Positions 1-7,390 of a stretch of 64,000 nt of DNA are shown one piece after another. Source of the DNA: Thermophilibacter mediterraneus (GTDB taxonomy: Bacteria > Actinomycetota > Coriobacteriia > Coriobacteriales > Atopobiaceae); NCBI RefSeq assembly GCF_900119385.1, contig NZ_FPKO01000008.1, positions 267,338-331,337 on the forward strand, written 5' to 3'. Under the pieces are notes generated by a model. The model saw nothing but the letters and a program-made list of their open reading frames with translations. It was not told the DNA's origin and did not search any database. Position numbers and translations under genes: made by a program. How positions within the stretch are numbered: the first letter of the stretch is position 1; the number at the start of each line of letters is the position of its first letter.

Positions 1-1478
1 AGGTAGATGTTGTCGCGCTCCTCGCCCTCCTCGGTGGCAAGGCCCTGCTGGATGAGCGCCTTGTACTCGTCGTTGCTGTAGCGGCCGACGTTCATGGAGA
101 CGTTCTCGTCGGCGAGGAGGTTCATGAAGTTGTCCGGGTCGCCGTTGTCGCCCACCCAGCCGTACAGGCAGCAGTCGAAGGAGTCGGTCTCGACCTTGGT
201 CTGGTAGGTCGTCCAGTCGAACTGGGAGATGTTGACGGTGACGCCGACCTCCTGCAGGTAGCCCTGGATGGCCTCGGCGAGCGCGGTGCCGCCGATGGAG
301 TTGTACGGGCGCACGTTGGAGTAGGTGTAGAGGGAGACCTCGGTGATGCCGAGCTCCTCGAAGGCGGCGCGGGCCGCCTCGGGGTCGTAGGCGGTCTGGG
401 TGACGGCCTCGTCGTAGGGCGCCATCCACAGCGGCATGACGGAGGTCGCGACGCCGGCGTAGTCGCCGTAGAGGCTCTGGACCATCTCCTCGACGTTGAC
501 GGCCTGGCAGAACGCGCGACGGGCCTCGACGCTGGTGAACTGGCCGGAGTCGTTGCGGAACGCCAAGTAGTTGATGTTCATGCCGTCCTCCTCGAAGAGG
601 GAGTAGCCGGCATCGGTGATGGTGGGCACCACGGAGGCGTCAATGCCGTCGATGATGTCGACCTCGCCGTTGGTGAGGGCGGTCACGCGGCTGGAGTTCT
701 CGGCGATGAAGCGGAAGATGATGTTCTTGGTCTGGGGCATGTTCTCGGAGTCCCAGTAGTCCTCGTTGGCCTCAAGGACGACGTTCTGGCCCTTCTCCCA
801 CGAGACGAACTTGTAGGGGCCGGAGCCGATGGGGTTCTCGATGGAGTTGGCGCCGTCCTCGTAGGCGGAAGGGGCGACGACCGGCGCGGCGAGGGCCATG
901 GCCATGTTCTTGATGAAGGCGGTGGAGGCGGAGCGCAGCGTGATGACGAGCGTGGTGTCGTCGGTGGCCTCGACAGAGGCGACGCCGCTGTTGGAGTCCT
1001 CGGCGCCGAAGACGAAGGAGGCGTAGGGCATGTCGGCCGTGCGGTTGGGCTCGAGCTGGCGCTCGATGTTCTTCTTCACGGCCTCGGCGTTGCAGTCGGT
1101 GCCGTCGTGGAACTTGACGCCCTCGTGCAGCTTGAAGGTGTAGGTGAGGCCGTCGTCGGAGATCTCGGGCATCTCGGCGAGGCCGGCGACGACGTCGCAG
1201 GTCTCGGTGTCGTAGGCGAGCAGCGTGTCGTAGATGTTGCACATGATCTTCGCGGACTCGCCGTCGTCGACGTAGGCGGGGTCGAGGCCGCGCGGGTCGG
1301 CGCCCTGGGCGAAGGTGATGGTGTCGGCGGTGCCGCTCTCGGAGCTGCCGGAGGCGTCGTCGCCGCCGGCCTCGCTGGCGCGCTGGCTGTTGCAGCCCGC
1401 GAGCGCGAAGACGCTGGTCGCGGAGACCGCGCCCATCGCCTGGACGAAGCGGCGCCTTGAGATGTCTGCCATGGTCAT
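1..1478 (-). CDS. ABC transporter substrate-binding lipoprotein, family 5 (partial)
   Basis: This is the extracytoplasmic solute-binding protein of a peptide/nickel-type ABC importer (SBP family 5). About 492 codons lie in the window and the C-terminus runs off the left edge, so probably a few dozen residues are missing. The N-terminus has a twin-arginine-like motif (SRRRFVQ) followed by a hydrophobic stretch and a lipobox ending LAGC at about Cys29. This suggests Tat export and lipid anchoring. The mature part shows family features such as the DPRGLDPAY and FKLHEGVKFHDGTD stretches. I chose the ATG at 1478 because GGGAGGGAG lies about six bases upstream; a second in-frame ATG sits two codons downstream. 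The permease and ATPase genes would be outside the window. The substrate cannot be read from sequence. Confidence 0.93.
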   Translation of the reverse strand, partial: MTMADISRRRFVQAMGAVSATSVFALAGCNSQRASEAGGDDASGSSESGTADTITFAQGADPRGLDPAYVDDGESAKIMCNIYDTLLAYDTETCDVVAGLAEMPEISDDGLTYTFKLHEGVKFHDGTDCNAEAVKKNIERQLEPNRTADMPYASFVFGAEDSNSGVASVEATDDTTLVITLRSASTAFIKNMAMALAAPVVAPSAYEDGANSIENPIGSGPYKFVSWEKGQNVVLEANEDYWDSENMPQTKNIIFRFIAENSSRVTALTNGEVDIIDGIDASVVPTITDAGYSLFEEDGMNINYLAFRNDSGQFTSVEARRAFCQAVNVEEMVQSLYGDYAGVATSVMPLWMAPYDEAVTQTAYDPEAARAAFEELGITEVSLYTYSNVRPYNSIGGTALAEAIQGYLQEVGVTVNISQFDWTTYQTKVETDSFDCCLYGWVGDNGDPDNFMNLLADENVSMNVGRYSNDEYKALIQQGLATEEGEERDNIY

Positions 1479-1813
1479 GGTGTTCTCCCTCCCGTGGGGT
1501 CAATGCACGAGCTACTGTAGCCCCGGGGAGCGGACGAACGTCACAAAAGAAACAAAAGTGCGCCAAGCGGAAACCCCGCGGCTTTGAAGCTGAAACAGCG
1601 CTGGAACATTGCGGCCGGGGCGGGGACGGCTGCGGGGCGGTCTCTTTTACACAATTCCGGGCCCACGAGACCTCTCTACATCTCGTATGCCCTCTTTTGC
1701 TTACAAAAAAAAATAGCTAGAGAATTATAGAGGTATTCTGACAGCGTAGGGGTCCGCTGCGGCGCGGAACGCCCGCCGTCCGCGCGCGGCACGCCCGCCG
1801 TCCGCGGCGCGGC
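1479..1813 (-). promoter_or_regulatory. Leader/promoter region of the binding-protein gene
   Basis: No gene is visible in this stretch. Read on the minus strand it contains a TATAAT at 1724-1729 without a convincing -35 box, followed by a T9 run (1705-1713) and an inverted repeat GGTCTC/GAGACC around 1638-1673. If the TATAAT is the -10 box, the leader would be about 240 bases long, which is enough for a regulatory structure. The evidence is weak. Confidence 0.3.
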
Positions 1814-1842
1814 ACAAAAAAGAGGAGGCCGCTCGGGCCTCC
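1814..1842 (-). terminator. Rho-independent terminator of rpmB
   Basis: On the minus strand GGAGGCC, a five-base loop and GGCCTCC are followed within a few bases by a run of six T. It lies about 25 bases downstream of the rpmB stop codon. Confidence 0.85.
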
Positions 1843-1866
1843 CCCATGGGTGCGATTGAGCTTTTG

Positions 1867-2055
1867 CTAGCTGCGGGCGATCTTGCCGGACTTGAGGCAG
1901 CGGGAGCACACGTTGGCCTTGCGGCGGTGCCCGTCGACCACAACGGTGACGCGCTGGATATTGGGCTTGAACGTGCGGTTGACCACACGGTGGGAGTGGC
2001 TGATGGAATGACCGGCAACGGCGTGCTTGCCGCAGAACTCACAAACCTTGGACAT
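1867..2055 (-). CDS. rpmB: 50S ribosomal protein L28
   Basis: This 62-residue protein matches bacterial ribosomal protein L28, a late-assembling component of the large subunit. It is the zinc-binding form, with CEFC near the N-terminus (Cys5, Cys8) and CSRC near the C-terminus. The sequence GHSISHSHRVVNRTFKPN is typical of the family. GAGGAGG lies seven bases upstream of the ATG. The gene is monocistronic, with its own promoter and a strong terminator. Zinc-containing L28 is commonly replaced by a zinc-free paralogue under zinc limitation in actinobacteria; no paralogue is visible here. Confidence 0.97.
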   Translation of the reverse strand: MSKVCEFCGKHAVAGHSISHSHRVVNRTFKPNIQRVTVVVDGHRRKANVCSRCLKSGKIARS

Positions 2056-2115
2056 GACTCGTACCTCCTCGGGGGCGCGGCGCTCTTTCGCGCCCGCATC
2101 TTTCACAGCTCGCCA

Positions 2116-2143
2116 ACTATAGCACACGCGGCAACGCCTGCAA
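2116..2143 (-). promoter_or_regulatory. rpmB promoter
   Basis: On the minus strand TTGCAG (2138-2143) and TATAGT (2116-2121) are separated by 16 bases, about 60 bases upstream of the rpmB start codon. Confidence 0.7.
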
Positions 2144-2158
2144 GCCAGAACCCTCCCC

Positions 2159-2211
2159 AAACCCCCAAGAATTGTGGCGTTTCTGTTGTGCGTCGCCACC
2201 TGTTGGGGTTT
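2159..2211. repeat. Nested inverted repeat downstream of the HAD/TPK gene
   Basis: The outer arms AAACCCC and GGGGTTT enclose inner arms GTGGCG and CGCCAC. It sits between the end of the fusion gene and the rpmB promoter. It could act as a terminator, but it lacks a T tract. Confidence 0.3.
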
Positions 2212-2240
2212 GCGGAGTCGCCGCCCAGGGCCGCCACGCG

Positions 2241-3590
2241 CTACGCGCGCAGCAGGAACGCGGCGACGGCGCCGGAGCGGCAGGTGACCTCGGCATCGCC
2301 GCCCTCGATCACGTTGGACACGCCGAGGTCGCCGAGCAGCTCCATCGGGTGGTCGCTCAGCTCCCACCGCATGCCGCGCTCGTCGATCCGGGTCCCGGGG
2401 GCGAGCGCGATCGCGGAGAACGTCCGGCCGGCCGCGCGCTCCCCCAGCCGCCAGCTGCGCTCGCCGCCCGACGCGAGCACCCTCATCTCGTAGCCGTCCT
2501 CGACGACGCGCGCCGTCGCCCCGGACTCGGCGCACGACGCCAGCTGCCCCACGACGGCCAGCGCGTGGTCGGGCCGGCCGCCCGAGGCGCACGTGAGCGT
2601 GAGCGCCAGGGGCGCGCGGCGCCGCGACGCCTCGTGCCGGGCGCAGTCGAGCGCGAGCGAAAGGTCGGTCGCGTACTTCTCGGAGGGGAAGCCCACGCAG
2701 GTCGCCGCGGCCGCGCGGGCCCAGTCGGCCGCGGCGGACGTCGCCGAGTCGCAGTCCCCGCAGAAGACGTCGGGCACGACCCCCGCCGCGCGGCAGGCGT
2801 CGGCGCCGCCGTCGGCGCACACCACGTAGTCCGCCGCGTCCGCGAGCTCGCGGACGAGCGCCGGGGAGCTCGGGTCGGGCGATCCGGCGACCACGAGCGC
2901 GCGCAGCGGGGCGCCCTCGGCGGCGGCCGGGCGCTCGTAGTCGCGCAGCAGCGCGAGGGAGAGCTCGCCGAAGCCGTGGACGAAGACGTCGCAGTGCGGG
3001 CGCACGTCCTCCTCGCGGCGCCCGTCGTGGTCGTTCATGAGGCCGACCACGGCAAAGCCGGCGCGGCGCGACGTCCGCACGCCGAACGGGGCGTCCTCGA
3101 AGACCCAGGTCGTCTCGCGCGGGGTCCCCAGGCGGCGCGCGGCCTCGAGGTAGACGTCGGGGAACTCCTTGTCGCGCCCGCCGACGTCCTCGGTGCTCAC
3201 GACGTCGGAGAAGTAGCGCGCGAGGTCGTGGACCTCGAGCGCGAACCGCAGCTCGCGCAGGGGCGTCGACGAGGCCACGACCATGGGGACGCCCGCCGCC
3301 GAGAGCTCGTCGAGGAAGTCACGGGCGCCGGGCATGAGGGCCACCTCGCGCTCGTAGGCGTCGCGGACGTGCGCGCAGACCTCCTCGTAGAGCTCGCCCG
3401 GGCTCGCCGGGATGCCGAGCTCGTCGTGGAAGAAGTCGCAGGTGTCGCGCAGCGAGAGCGACTCGAGCCGCTCCATCGGGACGCCCTCCACGCCGTAGCG
3501 CCCGCAGAGCCAGTCGTAGGCGTGCGTCCACATGCCCATCGAGTCGACGAGCGTGCCGTCGCAGTCAAAGATCGCGCCCGAAACTTCCAT
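2241..3590 (-). CDS. HAD-family phosphatase fused to thiamine pyrophosphokinase
   Basis: This 449-residue protein has two enzymes in one chain. Residues 1 to about 225 are a HAD hydrolase of the beta-phosphoglucomutase type: the nucleophile motif DCDGT carries Asp9 and Asp11, followed by the VVASST motif and the late acidic motif VFEDAP. From about residue 230 it becomes a thiamine pyrophosphokinase, which makes thiamine diphosphate from thiamine and ATP. The expected DGGAD, GDCDS and KYATDLSLAL motifs are present. The kinase half is about the usual length of a stand-alone enzyme. The ATG at 3590 follows GGGGGAG. A plausible but unproved role for the HAD half is dephosphorylating thiamine monophosphate so that the kinase half can use it; it may equally act on an unrelated sugar phosphate. 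Confidence 0.87.
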   Translation of the reverse strand: MEVSGAIFDCDGTLVDSMGMWTHAYDWLCGRYGVEGVPMERLESLSLRDTCDFFHDELGIPASPGELYEEVCAHVRDAYEREVALMPGARDFLDELSAAGVPMVVASSTPLRELRFALEVHDLARYFSDVVSTEDVGGRDKEFPDVYLEAARRLGTPRETTWVFEDAPFGVRTSRRAGFAVVGLMNDHDGRREEDVRPHCDVFVHGFGELSLALLRDYERPAAAEGAPLRALVVAGSPDPSSPALVRELADAADYVVCADGGADACRAAGVVPDVFCGDCDSATSAAADWARAAAATCVGFPSEKYATDLSLALDCARHEASRRRAPLALTLTCASGGRPDHALAVVGQLASCAESGATARVVEDGYEMRVLASGGERSWRLGERAAGRTFSAIALAPGTRIDERGMRWELSDHPMELLGDLGVSNVIEGGDAEVTCRSGAVAAFLLRA

Positions 3591-3756
3591 CGCTCCCCCA
3601 TCGTCCTTCTCGCCCGCTCGCGCCGCGGTGGCGCGCAGATATGATGATATACGCGCCCGGCGAGAAAAACCTCGCGCTCGCCGACGCGCACGTTGGGTAA
3701 AGTATCCTGCGGCTGATCGAAAGCTTCACGTTTTTCTCGCGTTATTCGGAGGGACC

Positions 3757-3987
3757 ATGGCACGTTACGACTATCACTGCCCCGACTGCGGCGTCACCTT
3801 TGAGGTCGAGCACCCCATGAGCGCGCATCCCACCGTCAGCTGCCCGAGCTGCGGGCACGTCGCGGAGCGCGTCTTCGACCCGTCGGGCATCGTCTTCAAG
3901 GGGTCGGGGTTCTACAACACCGACCAGCGCGGCAAGGGCGCGGCGCCCAAGAGCGAGAAGTGCGAGAGCTGCGGCGCCTGCGACTAG
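3757..3987 (+). CDS. FmdB-family zinc ribbon protein
   Basis: This 76-residue protein begins MARYDYHCPDCG and has paired CxxC knuckles (CPDC, CPSC), the FmdB/CxxC_CxxC_SSSS zinc ribbon pattern. A further C-terminal CESCGAC could bind metal. The middle contains VFKGSGFYNTD, which is highly typical of the family. The function of FmdB proteins is not firmly established; a regulatory role has been proposed for formamidase operons. GGAGG lies just upstream of the ATG. It is divergent from the HAD/TPK gene and is followed by a terminator, so it is probably monocistronic. Confidence 0.9.
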   Translation: MARYDYHCPDCGVTFEVEHPMSAHPTVSCPSCGHVAERVFDPSGIVFKGSGFYNTDQRGKGAAPKSEKCESCGACD

Positions 3988-4017
3988 CCTCGCGCGGAAA
4001 ACAGCGTCTCGACCACG

Positions 4018-4048
4018 GAGGGGCGGCCACGAAGGCCGCCCCTCTTTC
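4018..4048 (+). terminator. Terminator of the FmdB-family gene
   Basis: GAGGGGCGGCC and GGCCGCCCCTC form an 11-bp perfect stem with a five-base loop, followed by TTTC. It lies between two convergent genes and could also serve the minus-strand gene. Confidence 0.75.
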
Positions 4049-4098
4049 GCTGCGTCGAGTCGCTCGGGCGCGTGGCCGGCGGGCCGGGTGCGCGGGCC

Positions 4099-5502
4099 CT
4101 ACCGATAGGTCACGACCTTCGTCCCGTAGGGGATGTTGTCGTAGATCCACTTCGCCTGGTCGATGGGCAGGCGGACGCAGCCGTGCGAGAGGTTCAGCCC
4201 GAGCCGCCCGTCGAGGACGTCGAACGTGTTCTGGTAGTACTCGACGGAGTGGATCAGGTAGTCGCCGTAGAACTGCGTGTAGTAGTAGCAGGTGTACGCC
4301 GGCAGGGACAGGGCGCCGTTGAACGAGTAGCCCTTGCCCGTAACCGTGTACTCGCCGAGGACGGTGGGCGACGAGGGGGCGCCGGTCGTGCACAGCCAGT
4401 AGCTCCTGAGGTTCCAGCCTCCCCTCCCGCCCGAGAAGATTCCCAGGTAGTTGTTGGTGGTGTCAACCATGATGAGCCAGCTGGTGGAGCTGGCGCAGCC
4501 CTGCGCCCTGGACATCATGGCGCCCAGGCCGGGGGTCTCGTTGAGCGAGCCGTCCTCGTTGAAGAGGTAGGGCGTCCCGTCGATGGTGCGCAGCCCGGTC
4601 GCCATGGCGCCGGACGTCGGGTCGAGGTAGTAGGTGCTGCCCCCGTCCTCGAACCACCCGTCGCGGCGCAGCTCGCCCGTTCCGGGGTCGAAGTAGTACC
4701 GGAAGTCCATGAGCTGCGACCATCCCCCGACGGGGGCGCCGTCCGAGCCGAGCAGGTAGTACGTCCCGTCGATGAGCGAGAGGCCCGTGTCGAGCCGGCC
4801 CCTGGCGTCGAAGTGCAGGCGGGCGCCGCCCACGCTCGCCCAGCCGGTCGCGTACGTGCCGTCCCCGTAGCCAAAGAACCGATCCGACCCCACCTCAGCC
4901 CAGCCCGAGAAGCCGTCGGCCGGCGCCTCGGACCTGGTGTCGAGCGCGTACCAGGCGACCCCCTCGTGCCGCCACCCGTGGGAGACGAGGTTGAGGTTCT
5001 CCTCGACGCTCAGCGTGAAGTTGTGCGTGCCCGTCGCGGCGTTGGGGTTGTACTGGCGCAGGAGCGGGGCGCCCTGCTCGCGGTCGGAGTACCATCCGAC
5101 GCCCTCGTAGCTCCATCCCGCCGCCACGAGCGCGTCGCGCTCGTCCGCGCTCGTGGTGTAGTGGTGGTCCCCGCCGACGACGTGGGAGTTGTAGAGGCGG
5201 TAGACCGGGTCGCCCGTCGAGGGGGCCGTCCAGCCCACGCCCTCGGAGCGCCAGCCGACGAGGCAGAGCGAGTCGTGCTCGTCGGGGCTCTGGGTGTAGA
5301 AGTGCTCCCCGGTGGAGGGGTTGTAGAGCCGGTAGACGCTGATGCCCGCCGGGGCGTCGGACGTCGCGGCGGGGGTCGCGGATGGCGTCGCGGGGGGCGT
5401 TGCGGCGGGCGCGTCCCCCGCGGGCGTCGCCCCCGCCCGCGCCGGGCAGAGGGCGAGCGCGACGACGACCAGCGCGGCAAGTAGTCCTTCTCGAGCCTTC
5501 AT
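4099..5502 (-). CDS. Secreted L,D-transpeptidase with DUF5648 and cell-wall-binding repeats
   Basis: This 467-residue exported protein has a signal peptide (residues 1-24) and an Ala/Pro/Thr-rich linker. Three DUF5648-type repeats follow (about residues 52-195; YRLYNPSTGEHFYT is the signature). Next come choline-binding-like wall repeats (about 200-335) and a C-terminal YkuD domain (about 340-467). The catalytic motif HGCVRLP is intact. YkuD enzymes make 3-3 peptidoglycan cross-links or attach proteins to the wall. The architecture suits an enzyme held in the envelope. Its first codons use CGA, GAA, GGA, CTA and CTT, unusual for this GC-rich gene set, and spell out a CGAGAAGGAC motif seen elsewhere in the window. 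Downstream it converges with the FmdB-family gene. Confidence 0.9.
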   Translation of the reverse strand: MKAREGLLAALVVVALALCPARAGATPAGDAPAATPPATPSATPAATSDAPAGISVYRLYNPSTGEHFYTQSPDEHDSLCLVGWRSEGVGWTAPSTGDPVYRLYNSHVVGGDHHYTTSADERDALVAAGWSYEGVGWYSDREQGAPLLRQYNPNAATGTHNFTLSVEENLNLVSHGWRHEGVAWYALDTRSEAPADGFSGWAEVGSDRFFGYGDGTYATGWASVGGARLHFDARGRLDTGLSLIDGTYYLLGSDGAPVGGWSQLMDFRYYFDPGTGELRRDGWFEDGGSTYYLDPTSGAMATGLRTIDGTPYLFNEDGSLNETPGLGAMMSRAQGCASSTSWLIMVDTTNNYLGIFSGGRGGWNLRSYWLCTTGAPSSPTVLGEYTVTGKGYSFNGALSLPAYTCYYYTQFYGDYLIHSVEYYQNTFDVLDGRLGLNLSHGCVRLPIDQAKWIYDNIPYGTKVVTYR

Positions 5503-5616
5503 GATTCAGCACCGCCTTTCGGGCTGGGCGCAGCTTGCCTGTGAAGGTACCACTCCGCGGGGACAGACGCGCCGTAGCGGGGCCCGGACGAGCGCTATGC
5601 GGCGGCGCGCGGCGGC

Positions 5617-5778
5617 GCGGGCCCCAACGCCGAGGCCTCCGCGGGCCCCAACGGCGCGGACCCCCTCCGCGGGTCCCAACGCCGAGGCCTCCACGGGCCC
5701 CAACGCCGAGGCCTCCGCGGGCCCCAACGCCGAGGCCTCCGCGGGCCCCAACGCCGAGGCCTCCGCGGGCCCCAACGC
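5617..5778 (+). repeat. 24-bp tandem repeat array
   Basis: About seven units of a 24-bp repeat (GCGGGCCCCAAC followed by GCCGAGGCCTCC) run head to tail. The second unit is a longer variant. The array ends directly inside palindromic element copy 1. It is non-coding, has no spacers, and is not a CRISPR. Confidence 0.85.
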
Positions 5779-5845
5779 CGAAACGGAGCGTCTGACGAAA
5801 AACGCCCCGAAAATCGGCCGTTTTTCGCAAATCGCTCCGTTTGGG
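5778..5845. repeat. 68-bp palindromic element, copy 1
   Basis: The arms begin CGAAACGGAGCG and end with its complement. The left arm reads on as TCTGACGAAAA and the right arm, reverse-complemented, as ATTTGCGAAAA. It is nearly identical to copy 2 in inverted orientation. Confidence 0.9.
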
Positions 5846-6118
5846 CGCGGGCGCGCGAGCCCGGGCCGGCGAGTGCGCGTGTCGGCGAGTCCGCGAGTCC
5901 GCGCCCAAGAGCGCGGCCCCGGCCACGCTGCGCTCGGCCCGACCTACGGCGCCGCTCGCCGAGAAAGCCGCCGCGCGATCCGGGCGCGCGACCCCTGCGA
6001 CCTGCGCGCGAAGGCAGCTGGAAGCCGGCTGTCAGACAACGCCGGAAGATCGACGCTACGCTCTCCCCCAAAACGGAGCGGAACCGCAGCAGCGCCGCGA
6101 ACATCGGAGGGAGCCCTC

Positions 6119-7174
6119 ATGAGCGCTCGCGTAGAGAAGGACGTTTGCCGGCACCTCGACGCGGCAGAGCGCAGCTGTCGCTGCCTCGTGCCCGGGGACG
6201 ACGAGCTCAGGCGCGCGCTGCGATACCGCAGGCAATGGGTCGTCGAGCCGATCGCCGGGCTGTTCGTCCGTCGGGAGACCTGGCGCGCGCTCAATCCGGC
6301 CGAGCGCACGATGTGGCTCATGCGGGCGCTCGGAGAGACCCATCCCACGTGGCGGTTCTGCGGGGCGTCGGCCGCCGTGGCATACGGCCTCCCCGTCACA
6401 TGGGGGCTTCTCACGCACGTGTTCGTGCTCGGCCCGTCAGGCTCGCGGAAGAAGGGGGTCAGCGGCGTCTGGCGCAGGAGCATCAGCGACGGCGACGTGA
6501 CGAGCGTGGGCGGACTGCGCCTCACCCCGCTCTGGCGCACCGTCTTCGACTGCCTCGCGACGATGCCGCCCGCGGACGCGCTGGCCGTCGCCGACCGGGC
6601 CGCGCGGCTGAGCGGGTCGTCCGCGCGGCAGGTCTGCGAGTACGTGCGCACCGCCCACCGCGGGCGCCGCGGTGTCCGGCGGGCGCTTGGGACGGCGGCG
6701 CTCGTGGACGGGCGCGCGGAGAGCGGCGGCGAGTCCATCGCGCGCCACACGATGCATGAGCTGGGCTTCGTCGAGCCGGAGCTGCAGGTGTGGATCAAGG
6801 ACCCCGTCGAGCCGAAAAAGTGGTTCCGCGTGGACTTCCTCTGGGTGCTGCCCGACGGGAGCATCGTCATCGGGGAGCTCGACGGACGCCAGAAGTCAGA
6901 GAGGCCGGAGCTCATGGGCGGGCGCAGCGCGATCCGCGTGATGCAGGACGAGCGGCTGCGCGAGTCGCACCTCACCGCGCTGCACCCGGCAATCGTGCGG
7001 TTTGACTACGACACGGCGCGCGACCCAGAGCGGCTCGGGGCGCTGCTCGAGCGCTACGGGGTGCCCAAGCGCACCCGCGAGCCGTCGCTGCCGCGCGCCA
7101 CGCGCACGATCCGCGCGGAGCTCGTGCTCTCCGACGGGCAGTGGACGCTCGTAACCGAGGAGGTGCTGGCGTAG
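6119..7174 (+). CDS. AbiEi-like/DUF559-type protein with PD-(D/E)xK nuclease-like C-terminus
   Basis: This 351-residue protein is not recognised with certainty. The N-terminal two thirds resembles the winged-helix and AbiEi-antitoxin-like proteins common in actinobacteria (WVVEPIAGLFVRRETW, then CGASAAVAYGLPV). The C-terminal third has a nuclease-like arrangement: Glu205 in SGGESIARH, Asp239 in RVDFLW, and GELDGRQK with Glu253, Asp255 and Lys259. That fits a DUF559/Vsr-like PD-(D/E)xK fold. A DNA cleavage role is therefore possible but unproved. The ATG at 6119 has CGGAGGGA upstream. The gene stands alone, with nearly identical inverted palindromes on both sides, which suggests a mobile or exchangeable cassette. 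No partner toxin or methylase is visible. Confidence 0.7.
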   Translation: MSARVEKDVCRHLDAAERSCRCLVPGDDELRRALRYRRQWVVEPIAGLFVRRETWRALNPAERTMWLMRALGETHPTWRFCGASAAVAYGLPVTWGLLTHVFVLGPSGSRKKGVSGVWRRSISDGDVTSVGGLRLTPLWRTVFDCLATMPPADALAVADRAARLSGSSARQVCEYVRTAHRGRRGVRRALGTAALVDGRAESGGESIARHTMHELGFVEPELQVWIKDPVEPKKWFRVDFLWVLPDGSIVIGELDGRQKSERPELMGGRSAIRVMQDERLRESHLTALHPAIVRFDYDTARDPERLGALLERYGVPKRTREPSLPRATRTIRAELVLSDGQWTLVTEEVLA

Positions 7175-7238
7175 TCGCTCCTCTCGCCGCGGTGACGCGC
7201 GGCCCCCGCGGCCGGGCGCCGACGCCGCGGTGCCACGT

Positions 7239-7305
7239 CGAAACGGAGCGATTTGCGAAAATCGGCCGTTTTTCGGGGCGTTTTTCGTCAGACGCTCCGT
7301 TTCGG
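7239..7305. repeat. 68-bp palindromic element, copy 2
   Basis: This is the reverse complement of copy 1 with only about three differences, two of them in the central AAAA/TTTT palindrome. Together the two copies flank the nuclease-like gene. Confidence 0.9.
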
Positions 7306-7390
7306 CGTGGGGAGGGGCGGCCGCGCCGGGCGCGGCCCGGCCGCGGGCGAGAAGGACCTCGCGCCGCGGCCCGGCGAGCCCCCGCGCCCG

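Noticed and set aside
1705..1713. T9 run on the minus strand as a terminator
   Set aside because: No stable stem precedes it, and it lies downstream of a TATAAT in the leader of the binding-protein gene.
5617..5778. CRISPR array
   Set aside because: The 24-bp repeats are contiguous with no spacers, and no cas genes are present.
6062..6085. An AAACGGAGCGG stretch just before the nuclease-like gene
   Set aside because: It matches a piece of one arm of the palindrome but has no complementary arm nearby.
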